A stretch of DNA of 64,000 bases from Limnoperna fortunei (lineage: Eukaryota > Mollusca > Bivalvia > Mytilida > Modiolidae). Both the position numbers and the translations under genes were made by a program. The notes under the pieces were generated by a model. The model worked only from the letters and a program-made list of their open reading frames with translations, ran no database searches and was not told the origin of the DNA. Where the stretch lies: NCBI GenBank assembly GCA_944474755.1, contig OX104115.1, positions 69,354,993 through 69,418,992 on the forward strand. The letters are read 5' to 3'. The stretch's first letter is position 1. Every line of letters starts with the position of its first letter. Below, one piece after another: positions 34,049-45,852 of the stretch.

Positions 34049-35449
34049 TAGTTATAATGTCAATTATAAGTATCGAAGGCCAAATATGTTAAATATAAAT
34101 TTTCATGTCAAAAGAATTCTATCCTAATAGGACAGACATTTCAACGATCAGTTTATGAATAATTCTAACAGTGTGATTGAATGTGGTTGCAGCTTCAGCT
34201 ACAGCGTCAGAGGTATATGTAGTCAAAAAATTATAAACCTTTAGATATTTTCAGATTTCATCCGCATTAGTTTGTTACAACGTTAAAGTTATAGCCTTTG
34301 CCACGATAAAGGAAACACTGAGGAAATCTACTGTAGTTTTATGGGTTCAAATGAGGTTCATGGGGGCTTCATGTGCACCAACTTACATCGAAATTGATAA
34401 GCTTGGTGAGGCCCATTGACATTCTTTAAAGAACTCTCCCTATATTACAAAGAAATAATAACTTTGTACAATGTAAACCCGAGAAATATATTTCTTACCA
34501 TGAGACCCGCAGACTCTATTCTGCCGCCAATAATCGCAGTCAGCATACTTCATACGCCATAGTAGCTAAAAGTGTCTATAAAATATAAGAGACACAAACA
34601 ATCTACAGATGGTCCAACAGTAAAAAGCGACCAAAAAGGGCTCATGTAGAGGCTTTCAACAAATTTTTAACCATTCCAAGAAAGCTTGCAGCGCATCCAA
34701 GGCATCAGTAACCTTATCCAAATCAATTTCAAACTCTATACGGACGAACATTACTTCATCACAAAAAGCTAACTCATCACATGCATTTTTACTGCATTTT
34801 TAGGTAACCAAAGAAAGAAAATACATACATGTATTCTGTTTAATAACTATTCGACAATTTCGACGGTATCAAAAACAATGTCATGATTTCAATTGATTTT
34901 TTTGTTTGAAAGGAGGGCAACTGATACTTTTCCTTCACCACGGAGATCTCAAGTAGATCGCCAAGAGGAGAGACTGGAAGAATAGAACGCAGCTCCAGTG
35001 CAGCAAATATATATTTCAGATTTTGTTTAATGCCAATTAAAAAATATGTTTACAGTTAATTACAAATGTGTTAATTTATTGATTTATATTTTAGAATAAG
35101 TACTATCAGAATTAAAATATTATTTTAATGTTTATACGTAGAGTCTTGATTTTTTTTCTGTTTATGTCCTCATTTAGTTGTAAGAGACTTTTTGGGGTAT
35201 AATATTTAGGACATAACTTGTTAAGCAACAACACAATAAATAAATAAAAATGAAATAATTTAAAATTAAAACGTGTCACATTTAAAACTGATTGTACTAC
35301 TAACCATGACACATATATATATATTCGAATTATTTAAGTACGTCATTGACCGAATTCTTGTTTTGAAATCCATCTCGTGTTACCTCACCTAAAAACTGTT
35401 ACTAAGTACTTTAAGTGAGTTTGCTCCAATTTGTACATAAAATGTGCAC

Positions 35450-37140
35450 TGTTGTGATGACGATTTGAATGTGGTCTTGGGTCAAAGCAAAAAAGCAAAA
35501 TTCATACTAAAAACAACTACCATTTTAAACTGACAATTTCAAAAGTTTGGGAACGTGAGTTAATCCAATAAATGTTGCAAACAAAAGTTTAATTCTGTAA
35601 TAAATTGGAATGGTGAAAAACTCATAAAACTTTGAAAAATCTAAAGAAAATAATTGAAAGGGGACAGGGGTTGTACACTTGGGGTTGTATAATTAATAGT
35701 ACATATATACGTTAAGCATATAACTTAATTAGAATACTACTAAAATATGGATTTGATTGATTGGATGACTGCTTTACGTCCAGTCAGCAGTATTTTAGCT
35801 ATATTCAGGAGGAAAACAAGTTGACAAAAAATAAATCAATGGGAAAAGGGGGTGGGATGCGACACGGGGAACTAATTTTGACTGCCACCGCAAAAATATG
35901 GAGCATTGGGTATCGTCAGAGGATTTAGCTTTTTGTAGCTACAATAAGGAATCCATCAAATTAGCGAGACATGCACTAACGTTCAACTGGATTTTATAGT
36001 GAGCAGTGCGGCTAGTTCACGTTTACGATTATGCATTTTCGCATTTTTGCTTATACGATATATGAGGCAAAAATATTGAATGGCGGCTTGTCAACATATG
36101 ATTCTTTGAGTTCTGAAATTTTTAAAGCAAAAAAAAACATTAATGCGCTATAAATAGTTTACAATTACAAATACACAGATATCAGAATTTAAATTCTTCA
36201 CGGGTCATTACTCTAACATTCCACCAATTGACATGAATATTCAACACGAAAATCTGGGTCAGGAAATTCCCTTTATTTTCCGCCAGTATACTGTCGTCAT
36301 GTAATGACGTCAGGCATTTTAACATTGACCTACTAACATCAATTATGTTTAAATCGATCTTTTACGCTTCTGTAAGGAATCTAGTATGTAAATACTTTTA
36401 TATTTTTGTCCCTAGCTATAGATCCTAAGAATAAAGTGAAATTCTTCACTATAATTGCAGACGAATTTTATGTTTGTTCCCAACAAACTTCTATTGTTTA
36501 AAAATCAGGCCATGTACGAATAAATCGGTGAATTATTAAGAACTAATTTTATGCGAACTAAAACAATAGAAAAGAGTGTAAAACCAATATTTCGCTGTAA
36601 TAATATTGAAGTAAAGTAAACACTAAAATAGAAACTCATTGGCACTCACCTCAAGTCCAGGTCTTGGGGTCCATTATTTCGTGTTGTTGACCACTAAAGC
36701 AGTAATTAATTGTATATTATTGCACATCACCATTGACAGAATAGTCCATTCACTTCAAAAATGATCCAGTGATGTTTATAGAACATTTTGTTTGTGAAAT
36801 TGCCGTGGTTTACACGGGCTTAAGATGAAAAATGAGCCGTGGATACATTTACATAATTTACAACTACCCAATGATATATTTTTCAATGAAAAAGCTACCT
36901 TTTCATATATTTTGGAGAGCCAAAAAAGTGACACTTTCGGGCGGCACATCCAGACTACATATACCAAGTTACCACCCACCCCCTCCCACGGGTGATATAT
37001 ATAGGGTAATGTGTTTACAACACAGTGTTAACATAATTTGAATTAGATTTTATTTAACCAATCAATAATGAAATCTAGTGTACCATGTTATTAATTAACT
37101 ACTATAATATTCTCTTAAATAACAGTTAAACTGCCAATAT
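35450..37140. other. Non-coding stretch with one SINE scrap
   Basis: 35752-35822 has GATTGATTGGATGACTG then 'tttacgtccagtcagcagtattttagctatattcagg', a decayed GTTTAACGTCC-type SINE tail. Otherwise nothing recognised; the ORFs at 36776-37041 overlap on opposite strands and have no domain. Confidence 0.45.
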
Positions 37141-37169
37141 GATATATTTTGCCGAACCAGTCCAATACG

Positions 37170-37385
37170 AATTAACTAGTCCAATATCGGTATTGGCCTT
37201 ATTGCAACCTGTATTGGCCTGAGAGATTTGGACTAGTTAATTAATAAAGATATCATTACGTGATGATTTCTGTATTGGCCTAGTTATTGGTCCTTGGCCT
37301 GCTGTAATGTCTTTCGGCTGCGCCTCGGGCAAATACAGCATGCCTTGGACCAATAACTAGGCCAATACAGAAATCATTACGTAAT
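37170..37385. repeat. Double hairpin element (CTAGTTATTGGTCC)
   Basis: Inner-right hairpin: 37255-37306 pairs with 37334-37385 (52-bp arms; words ATGATTTCTGTATTGGCC and TAGTTATTGGTCC) around a GC-rich 27-base loop. A second hairpin lies just left: 37170-37198 with 37217-37242 (AACTAGTCCAA / TTGGACTAGTT). The word TATTGGCCT recurs in both. Confidence 0.85.
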
Positions 37386-38081
37386 AATATCACATTAAAA
37401 GTTTGTAAGGCAATGATAATCCTTTTTGTTCATGCACTGATCTTGACTTTTATTTCTGGAGAAAGGTAATATATTATATTCTTACATGCACTAAACGCCA
37501 ACTTTTTTCATTGGATTTTCGTACATGAGATTGTATGAAGTTGTGACCATCAAACAAACATTAATTGCTTACCTTTGCTGGATACGTTTAACTGAATCCC
37601 TATAATTTGTGCGAATAATTGACAACTTACTAGTAACTTTTATAGCGTATTTCACGGGATGTACTTAAAGATGTAACAGTGATAGGTAAAGCCTGTAACA
37701 TACTGTACCATACTATACAGTTGGGCGAGTCTTTTTTTTGTGTCTTATTAAAAATCTTTCATTGCTTTAATTGTTGATTGTTGTATACGCCTATTACTGA
37801 CTAGTGGTATATGATACTTATCTATTTTAATCAACTACCGGGATAATTAACTCACATACTACAGTTATGGAAACGGGAGGTTTGGCATGGTAGGAAACAT
37901 AGTTTTACCAACCATTTCTTATGAAATGCCTATACCAAGTCAGAACCATTGCTATACTTACTAAATTTTGGTTGTTGGCTCTGGAGTTTGCGGTTTCTCG
38001 ATGTTCGGTTATTTGTTAAATATCACATACTTTTATATTGACACCTGATATGTTTCAAAAACTGTAATACGCGCAAAGGAT

Positions 38082-38732
38082 TCCATGCCAGATTGCCGAA
38101 TCCCAAATTGCTGAGTCCATTTTGCCGATTCCCAAATTGCCGAATAAAACAAATTTAAGCTAAAATATTTTTTATTTATGGAATTACTTACAACTTATTG
38201 TTAAAAAGTTTTAATTGTTTGCAATATAACAATTAAAATTGGTTACCGATAGTTAAAACAAAAATTGATTAATTCTGTGTAACTGAAAACACAACCTTTT
38301 CGCAACACAAGCTGATGTTCAACGAGTAACTGGACATGCTGGCGTAAAATGCTTTGTCAAAGAGCAGCCGATAATCCGACGTTTCCAATGAGAGAGATGT
38401 ACAACACTTATTCGACGCTGATAACGCGCCAATTTTAGATGTTGATATATATTAGTTGCTTTGTTATAAATCTAGTTCTTGATGGCAATTTAATGAAAAA
38501 ATTTAAAGGTCTATCAATTTTTTTTTTAATAATTACGTCAAATACGAAACAATACAAAGATCTTCATGAAATCATTCCATGAAATCGATATATTAACAAA
38601 CAACTTCTCTGACAAAACATTATTTTTGTCTGAAATCATTAATAACATATATTTTAACTTTATTCATTGTCGGCAATTTGGGAATCGGCTAATTGGACTC
38701 GGCAATATGGGATTCGGCAATTTGGGATGCTA
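38082..38732. mobile_element. 651-bp element with iterated TTGCCGA(A/T)TCCC terminal repeats
   Basis: The left end (38082-38144) holds about four copies of a 14-16-bp word (ATTGCCGAATCCCAA, TTTGCCGATTCCCAAA). The right end (38670-38732) holds the same words in reverse complement (TCGGCAATTTGGGAATCGGC). The interior of about 525 bp is AT-rich with no domain-bearing ORF, so it is non-autonomous. Confidence 0.8.
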
Positions 38733-39371
38733 CCACGCAAAGCGACATTTTAACTGTCTTAATTTGTGTATATGTAGTAACACAGCGCTGAACATTTCTT
38801 TATTTTTGGCTTTTAAGTAACCAGAAATTCTAGTCTACAAGATATTTGTATTTCACATCAATCAACATTGTCATATATGTAATGAATCTGATTCTTCTTC
38901 CTTTGATAAAAACAGTTGAATTCAATGCGAGACAACTCTAAACTTTCATTTCCGTCAAAGTGTCGTTTTTTGAGTTATGTTGATAGTTTTTATTTAATAA
39001 AAATAACGATTAACAATGCAAATAAATCATATTAGATCCGAAAAGTCATTCAATATAATACACACGCAGAATTAATAATTTTGGGCAAGTCAATAATTAC
39101 AGAATTGATTTTTGTACTGTTTTTTTTTAAATTTAATGCAATGTAGCTAATTTAATATAAATACTTATTTGTTGTGAGGCAAATAGATTGGAAACTAGTT
39201 ATCACAAGTTTAATATAGGTATTTCTTAGAAATACATTGGAGATGCTGCGTAGTAAATCAATAAAACCTTCAAGAATAATAATGAAAGAATTTCGCGTTG
39301 AAACTAGGGGAGAAATAACTAAACAATCTGCAACAAAAAGCAGAATTTATTGTTGAATTGTCTTGTAAGTC

Positions 39372-39445
39372 TGTTTAAAGGGAAACTTCGTGAACAAATG
39401 AAAATTTCATATGTTATTCTTCAAATAAAAAGAAACACTATTGCT
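39372..39445 (-). repeat. Inverted partial copy of the 41.8-42.5 kb repeat
   Basis: AAAGGGAAACTTCGTGAAC...ATGAAAATTTCATATG..ATTCTTCAAATAAAAAG is the reverse complement of the block near 42030-42085 and 42375-42430 (CGCGAAGTTTCCCTTTAA preceded by TTTGAAGAATAAGAT). Confidence 0.65.
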
Positions 39446-39632
39446 TCTTAATGTTTTATTTTATTTTCATTGGTTTAGTTTCTACATTGAATTTACCGTG
39501 TAAACAATTCACTTACGGAGGTCCACCATCTTGTCACTATCTCGTCACTAGATGGCGATAGTAGAGATCCCTTGATATCCAAGTACCTTAAAGTCACCGT
39601 ATGATAATTACGCGAAAAGGTCAATACCAGGG

Positions 39633-39712
39633 GTGCATTCCAGTTTGCCGATTCCCAATTTGCCGATTCCCAGATTGCCGCGTCCAATTTGCCGATTCCC
39701 ATTTTGCCGATT
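39633..39712. repeat. Solo TTGCCGATTCCC array
   Basis: Five copies of the 14-15-bp word in one orientation (TTTGCCGATTCCCA and variants), matching the left terminus of the element at 38.08 kb. No matching reversed end was found to its right within the next several kb. Confidence 0.8.
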
Positions 39713-40470
39713 CGCTTTATTTAACCAAATAAGAACAATCAACAAGGTATATACAAGAATTTTATCCAGAATTATGTGTGTTTAAGAAAATTGTGTAAAT
39801 TAATTATATTAATTAAAAAAATTCAATTAATTTAATTGACATAAAAAGTGAAATACAAAGAATTTAAATGGTTACTTAAAATAATCAGCGTGGGACGTCA
39901 TTTGTTTCAAAATCAATATGAGAAGCCGATAATTTTCAATTGAGAAAAATCAAGTGAATTTAATTCACTTAACTTTACCGACAATGATGGTTGCTTAGTA
40001 AAAAATTAAGCAAATTAATCACAAATACAGAAGGTTGTACTATAAGACGAAGTTCTGGAAGGATTACGTTTTGTATTCCTGATCTAAGCAAAAAACTCTG
40101 CTTGTGTAACAAGTAGTTAACCAGTTAAAAGACTTCTCCTTTAGACAGCAGCAACAACTTCGTATGCGAAGATCATTTTTGCAGAATTTTGCATGGAGGA
40201 TAGTTTAGTATAAAGGTGACCTCATCTTTCATTTTTCCTCGAATATTAGTTTAAATTTTGTCCATAAATATTAATTAAATTGATAATCATTTATATTATT
40301 ATTTTTCAACTTGTATCGTGTAATCAGATTATGCAACTTATAGGAACGAAACCTTGTTATATACAAAATACTTGCGTAGTTTACTATTTAAGAAATAACT
40401 TGTCATCAAATGAAATACTTCTAAATACTCTGTTTTCTCGCATCAAAATTTCACGTGAAGTTTAGTACAT

Positions 40471-41571
40471 TTATTATTATTATTATTAAGGTCTTTCCCA
40501 CTTCCAGTGGGAAGACCTTCTTGCTTTTGCTTTGATTATTATTTTTTTTATTTTTTTTTTCCCAAACAGTTTAAAAAGTACGCGACATACCATTTTGGTC
40601 CTTCGCGACAAGATTTGGACACTGAAAGTCTATTCGGAATTCACCCTGTGAAATCGAAACCTTTTTCTTTACAGAGTTATCTGCCCAAACACCGAAAACC
40701 TTGTTATCGCGTAATCTCTGGAACTATAACAGATACAAGAAAACTAAAAAGTGACAAATGTTAAGGAACTTTTGGGACAACTTTATGACATATTTTGGCT
40801 AAAAATTTCTGACTAGCGAAGGCGAGCGGTATACCTTGAATGTTTCAAGGACTCCGCTTATCACAAAAACTCACAAACCGTAAGTCGAAATCACAAAAGG
40901 TCTTCACCATTTATTGTCCTATGACATGTCCTTAAAGAAAATCTCAAAGTCAAAGTTTAGAAGTGACCTCGACCTTAGGTCTCCAATCTTGTTATCATTA
41001 CAACTCGAAAACTATAAAAGATAGAAGAAGACAATAAATGGGAAAAATACTCCTCTCATCAAGGCCTTCATTTGATACATTTGGTGCGAAACTGTGCGAT
41101 GAACCATTTTCGAGTTCGGGCTCTTGACTCATTTCAGTTAATCAGTTTTTGGCATACAACTTGAAAACCGTTACAGATAATATAGTAAACATATAGGTTT
41201 AACATAATCATCAAGTAAAGGCCTTCAATTTGAGCCCAAATTCAAAGGTCACAGATCAAGGTCATACCATAGCAACCAGGTCACCATTACAAAAAGTCCT
41301 TAGCAACCATATATTTTTTAAATCAGGATGATGTACTTTACTGAAATATGTCATTTTACAACCGGAAGTGCCATTTTGTCCTTAGCAACGGCCACGAAAG
41401 TCCTTGACAACCATGTATTTCTACCCAGGACCACAGAAATAGTCAATTCCGCCTAAAAAATGGTTCAGTAACTTATGTAGTCAAGTTCACAACAAGAGAT
41501 GAAGAAAAATTAATTTCATAAAGGTATCTGGGAAAGACCTTTCTAATTGTTCTTGAACAATTAGCCCTATC

Positions 41572-41611
<40 letters not shown>
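40471..41611. mobile_element. ATT-flanked element with terminal hairpins
   Basis: TTA repeats flank both sides (40471-40489 and 41572-41611). Inside, GGTCTTTCCCA (40490) and TGGGAAAGACC (41529-41539) are terminal inverted repeats. The left end continues into a hairpin (GGTCTTTCCCACT..AGTGGGAAGACC, 40490-40517). The right end is followed by a second hairpin CTAATTGTTC-TT-GAACAATTAG (41543-41564). The interior has AAGGTCA-like words and no conserved ORF. A non-autonomous DNA element or Helentron-like element is possible. Confidence 0.65.
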
Positions 41612-41613
<2 letters not shown>

Positions 41614-41800
41614 TTGTTTAGTGAAAAATGAACATGTGTAACCAATTATTGCACTACTAATTGCTTATTTATTGTTGTTATATGATAAATATTTTAAAAT
41701 TAAATGTCTTTAAATATCCACTTTATTTTTGTACACAAAAACGAAAATGTTGCAAAAAAACCTGAAAAAACACATTCAATACCAATACAACTTATTAATT

Positions 41801-42490
41801 GTGACTTTTTTCCTGTGACTTTTTTTCTTGTGACTTTTTTCCTGTGACTTTTTATCCGTGACTTTTCTCCGTGACTTTTTTTCCTGTGACTTTCTTTCCT
41901 ACATCCGGTAAAGGATGGTAAATACTGTCAGTATGGCGGCCCCCATACACAAAATTTTACCACCTTTAATCCACTCTAGAAGCGTAACGGTAAAGAATTA
42001 CAAAAAAACATCAAAAGGCAATTATATTTTTTTTTATTTGAAGAATAAGATTTCAAATTTTCATTTTTTTCGCGAAGTTTCCCTTTAATTTCAAAACTGC
42101 ATTAAAATCGTGGTTTTTCTTTCATGAATCCCCATAATAATCAGTGACTTTTTTTCCTGTGACTTTTTTTCTTGTGACTTTTTTTCCTGTGACTTTTTAT
42201 CCGTGATTTTTTTTCAGTGACTTTTTTTCCTGTGACTTTCTTTCCTACATCTGGTAAAGGATGGTAAATACTGTCAATATGGCGGTCCCAATACACAAAA
42301 TTTTACCACCTTTAATCCACTCTAGAAGCGTAACGGTAAAGAATTAAAAAAACCCATCAAATTGCAATTATATTTCTTTTTATTTGAAGAATAAGATATC
42401 AAATGTTCATTTTTTCGCGAAGTTTCCCTTTAATTTCAAAACTGCATTAAATTCGTGGTTTTTCTTTCATGAATCCCCATTATAATCAGT
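41801..42490. repeat. About 345-bp tandem duplication led by GTGACTTTTTTTCCT arrays
   Basis: Two units, 41801-42143 and 42144-42490. Each starts with six or seven copies of a 14-17-bp word GTGACTTTTTTTCCT, then 'ttcctacatc.ggtaaaggatgg', 'ttttaccacctttaatccac', and ends 'ttcatgaatcccc.t.ataatcag'. Confidence 0.9.
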
Positions 42491-42499
42491 CGGTCTGAT

Positions 42500-43118
42500 T
42501 CCCAAAAATACATGAGCATAATCATACAAAATGAAGAAAAAAAATCCCACAATAAAGAAATCTACACAACAATAAAATTATCTACAATATTTTGATATTT
42601 TCAGTGTTCGATAATATTGCTAAACTGTTTTAAAGAAAGAGGGGATTTTTTTAAATATATTCACACTTTTTACATTTTTGTTTATAAACAGGGTAAATTG
42701 TTGGTTTGTTGAATTGTTGCTTAAAGTTAGCTATCAAAATTGCAGCAATATTCAGGACGAGAACATGTTAAAAAAATTAATAAATTCAGGAATAGAGATA
42801 ACTAAAATGCAGAGATTTTAATACGCAACTAGAAATGTACAAGGTTTTTTTTAGTGACGGACTATGTAGTCGTTTGTAGCGGCCACCATGTGTTAACTGT
42901 TTTTCGCCAACAAAAAGGTGCATGGGCCGTTGATGCATTTCAATTCCGAAAATTTTTGATTTTCATTTCAGATATTTCTTTTCTTTTATTTCCGACATCT
43001 TTTCTCCCATTCCTGACATTTTCAGATTTATTTTCTTCGACATTTAGTTTCGATTTATATTACCTATTCCGTTTGCCTGGTAAAGACACGATATTTAAGG
43101 CAAATATTTCCCCTGTTA
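42500..43118. other. Non-coding stretch, nothing recognised
   Basis: No supported gene. The ORF at 42854-43174 is Phe/Leu/Ser-rich and overlaps the LINE on the other strand. Confidence 0.45.
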
Positions 43119-44215
43119 TTTATGCGTTACATTGCCGAGTGCTGAACTTTTCTCTTTCGCATCTGCAAAAGTGAGCATTTAATAACTTTGATTGGAACGC
43201 CTCAGCAATGTTTAGTTGACTTTTAAAACTATTTACAGTTTTGGCTTCCACAGTACTGGCTGGTAAGTTGTTCCAATAATTAACAGTCCTTTGGGAGAAT
43301 GTTTGTTGCCTCTTATTGGTCCTTGAATGCTTTTTCAGTAATTTCAATGTATGCTCTCTAGAGTTGATGCTATTGTTGTTCAAAGGTAACATATTGCCTA
43401 TCTCTACTTTTAGAGTATTGTAGTGACGACAAACCAAGCCTTCTGAGCCTGTCACTATAACTTAAATGTTCAATACTTTTTACCAGGCGTGTAGCTCTTC
43501 TTTGGACTGATTCAATAAGTATGGCCTCCTTTTTATTTGCGACTGACCAGACTGTGCTTGCATACTCTAGATGTGGTCTAACCAGGCTTTTGTATAGGGT
43601 TATAAACATTTCACTATCCAAATATTTAAAGGATCTTTTAATTATACCCAGCTTCTGATTTGCCTTATTAACCTGGCTCTGTATATGCTCCTCGAAGTTG
43701 AGATTTTCATCTATAATCCCACCTAGGTCCTTTTCTGATGTTGTCGTTTCTATCATTTGGTCCTCCATATGATATCTATTCCCTATTTTCGGAATACAAG
43801 AGTTACTTCCCATTTGCAAGAGTTGTCTTTCATAACAGCAGGTATCTAATATTGAACAGATAGGGAAAAATCACGTATTTATTTTTTTTTAATAATGTCT
43901 GTGGACTGACTCTTCCAGTACAACTAAAAAAGCTGCAGAATTAGTTTGCATATCATAATAAATTTTACCGGATGCTTTGCTATATGTGAATAAAAAAATA
44001 TTGTAGAAAAACTACTTTTTACCCACAGTAGGTACTATAAAGTACCTGCTGTAAAGAACAGACAACTCTGCAAATGGGAGATAAATCTTGTTAACCGCAA
44101 GTAGGGAATAATCACTTATTGCACCGAGGTGCATATGTTTACATTTGCTCTTGTTAAATTTTAATAACCATTTGTCTGACCAGTTTGTTAATTCATTGAT
44201 GTCCTTTTGCATATA
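43119..44215 (-). pseudogene. CR1-like LINE ORF2 C-terminal fragment, split and frameshifted
   Basis: Read leftwards: 44215-44095 encodes INELTNWSDKWLLKFNKSKC and MHLG, the RT thumb block. After a MITE, 43795-43440 encodes EKDLGGIIDENLNFEEHI, YKSLVRPHLEYASTVWS and ESVQRRATRLVKSIEHLSY. A frameshift near 43400-43450 moves to a frame with HYNTLKVE and the terminal TFSQRTVNYWNNLPASTV. These blocks and their order are typical of CR1/L2/Rex-type non-LTR elements. The RT core is missing (5' truncated), as usual for dead LINE copies. Confidence 0.8.
43796..44092. mobile_element. About 297-bp MITE inserted in the CR1-like LINE
   Basis: Left end ACAAGAGTTACTTCCCATTT...AGAGTTGTCTTTCATAACAG pairs with the right end (reversed: ACAAGATTTATCTCCCATTT, AGAGTTGTCTGTTCTTTACAG). 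Arms are about 50 bp. Just inside the right arm is a further small palindrome around 44026-44051 (GTAGGTACTATAAAGTACCT). Confidence 0.7.
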
Positions 44216-44219
44216 TCCT

Positions 44220-45850
44220 CATATCAAATTGTCAACATTTATAGTAATAACTTATAGCATAAAATTTTCATATGCTGCATTTTAAAATACTTTTGACAAA
44301 ATGTTTAAAAAGCCGAAGGAGTGTAACAGTTGCTTGTTTTCATACTTCAAGAATAGAACTTTTACATGCCCATAGTCGATCTCGATGCGCAGTTCTTTAA
44401 ATGTCAAACGCAAGTTATTTTCGCAGAGCAAGACACCGTATTTTTATTATCGATTCAGTAATAAAAACACAGGATTATTATTATCAAATCAATGCTTTAG
44501 CTACAACATCTTCGCATGTACAATGAGAATAATACTGACAAAAAAAACCCGACTGTATGTTTTAAGTTCATATAATAGTTATTTGATGCATGCTTCGGGA
44601 ACAAACACATTATTTAAGATGACTCTAGAACTGCTTCAAAAAGATCGTAGTTCTCAAGTCATCTCATACGGCCTTGGGCAACAGTTCTCAAGTCATCTCA
44701 ACACATCTAAGCAATAACTGTAGAACTTTATACTGTTTCATGAACCAAGCGACATAACTCCAGGATATTTGATTTCTATATTTTAAAACAAATTTGTATC
44801 ATTGTAGTTTTTTATCTTAATTATGAATATTTATGTTTGTTTGTTTGTTTTTTTTTTTTTTGGGGGGGGGGGGGGGGTGGGGCGTGGATGTCAATCTATC
44901 TTAAACGGCTATGTTAATTTTTTATTGTTAACAGAAAGAAATATTATTCTAAAGGTATTATGCTTTCATAGATTATTGAATCAGTCCAAAGAACAAGTTG
45001 TGAGTAAAGAGTAGTTATAATACAAACCTCTCATTCTAATCTGATTCCGTAGCGCCAAACAGACAAAAGAAAATAATAACGGTCCTATTTTTACTTTACA
45101 TGAAATGTTCAGTATTTAATGGAAATTTACTACTCTACAGAAAGTTTCTTTTTTTACGTAATAAATAATGCGCATAGTGCAAACGACGCAAAATCGTTGT
45201 TTATTTAAAGGAGTCTAATAGATACTTCCAAAGGGAATTCAAAATATGAAATATCGAACTGGTAAATAATCAGCTACCCGAGAACTTGCGCACTTTAAGA
45301 GGATCTATCAGCTTCCTTCTATCTTTATGAAACTTGTAGTGACAAACTATAATGAATTAGAGGCAGCTGGACGGGTTCACTACGTAAGGAAGTTAAGAAG
45401 AAGCAAATCTGAACATCTATTTGGTAAAGTCCTGCCATTGATCCTGTTTGATATTCAGATTTCTCCTAATCAGGTCGGTTGCCTTATACAAATATATAAA
45501 AATTCAATTAAATAATTGCAACTTAAGTAAATATTTCAAAGAGACATATCAAGCGCTTTAAGCCTTTTGGTGTTAAATACACAATACCAAACAAAACGAT
45601 AGAACTTTTTCTTAATGACAGATTGACTGATAAATTGAATGATGTTTATCGCCAGTCTAGAAATACTTTAGCTATATTAAGTGCAAAAACATGTAAACAA
45701 TAATAATTTAAACCATTTGTAGGTAAATACTAACACAGAGGAATGTGATGAGTCGAGGATATGGCATAACCACGGATGTACGACTTTTTATATTTTTTTA
45801 CTAAAAATCTGCAAAACTTGATAAAAATGTCCTGTTTCATTCTTATTTTA
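44220..45850. other. Non-coding stretch with a T/G homopolymer tract and a SINE scrap
   Basis: About 44836-44880: TTTG units then 13 T and 16 G. 45626-45695: GATTGACTGATAAATTGAATG then GTTTATCGCCAG, a decayed SINE tail. No supported gene. Confidence 0.45.
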
Positions 45851-45852
45851 TA

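Larger units (their letters stand above)
30445..35440. repeat. Tandem segmental duplication, second copy interrupted
   Basis: Copy 1 (30445-31980) and copy 2 (31984-35440) share, in order: GGTATATTGTTTACATTATA; CATGCGGTTTC/ACATGCGTGATTCAAAC; TCATGTCAAAAGAA and TGAATAATTCTAACAG; GAGACACAAACAATCTACA; CTTCACCA.GG; TGTGTTAATTTATTGATT; AAAACGTGTCACATTT and ACCATGACACAT. Copy 2 carries the 1562-bp palindromic insertion at 32487-34048 plus about 300 bp more. Confidence 0.8.

Noticed and set aside
40507..40764. 85-codon ORF inside the ATT-flanked element
   Set aside because: Starts in the terminal hairpin and contains a T-run; no recognisable domain, so it is not used as evidence for an autonomous element.
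42854..43174. 106-codon plus-strand ORF
   Set aside because: Phe/Ser-rich, partly antisense to the CR1-like LINE, no family resemblance.
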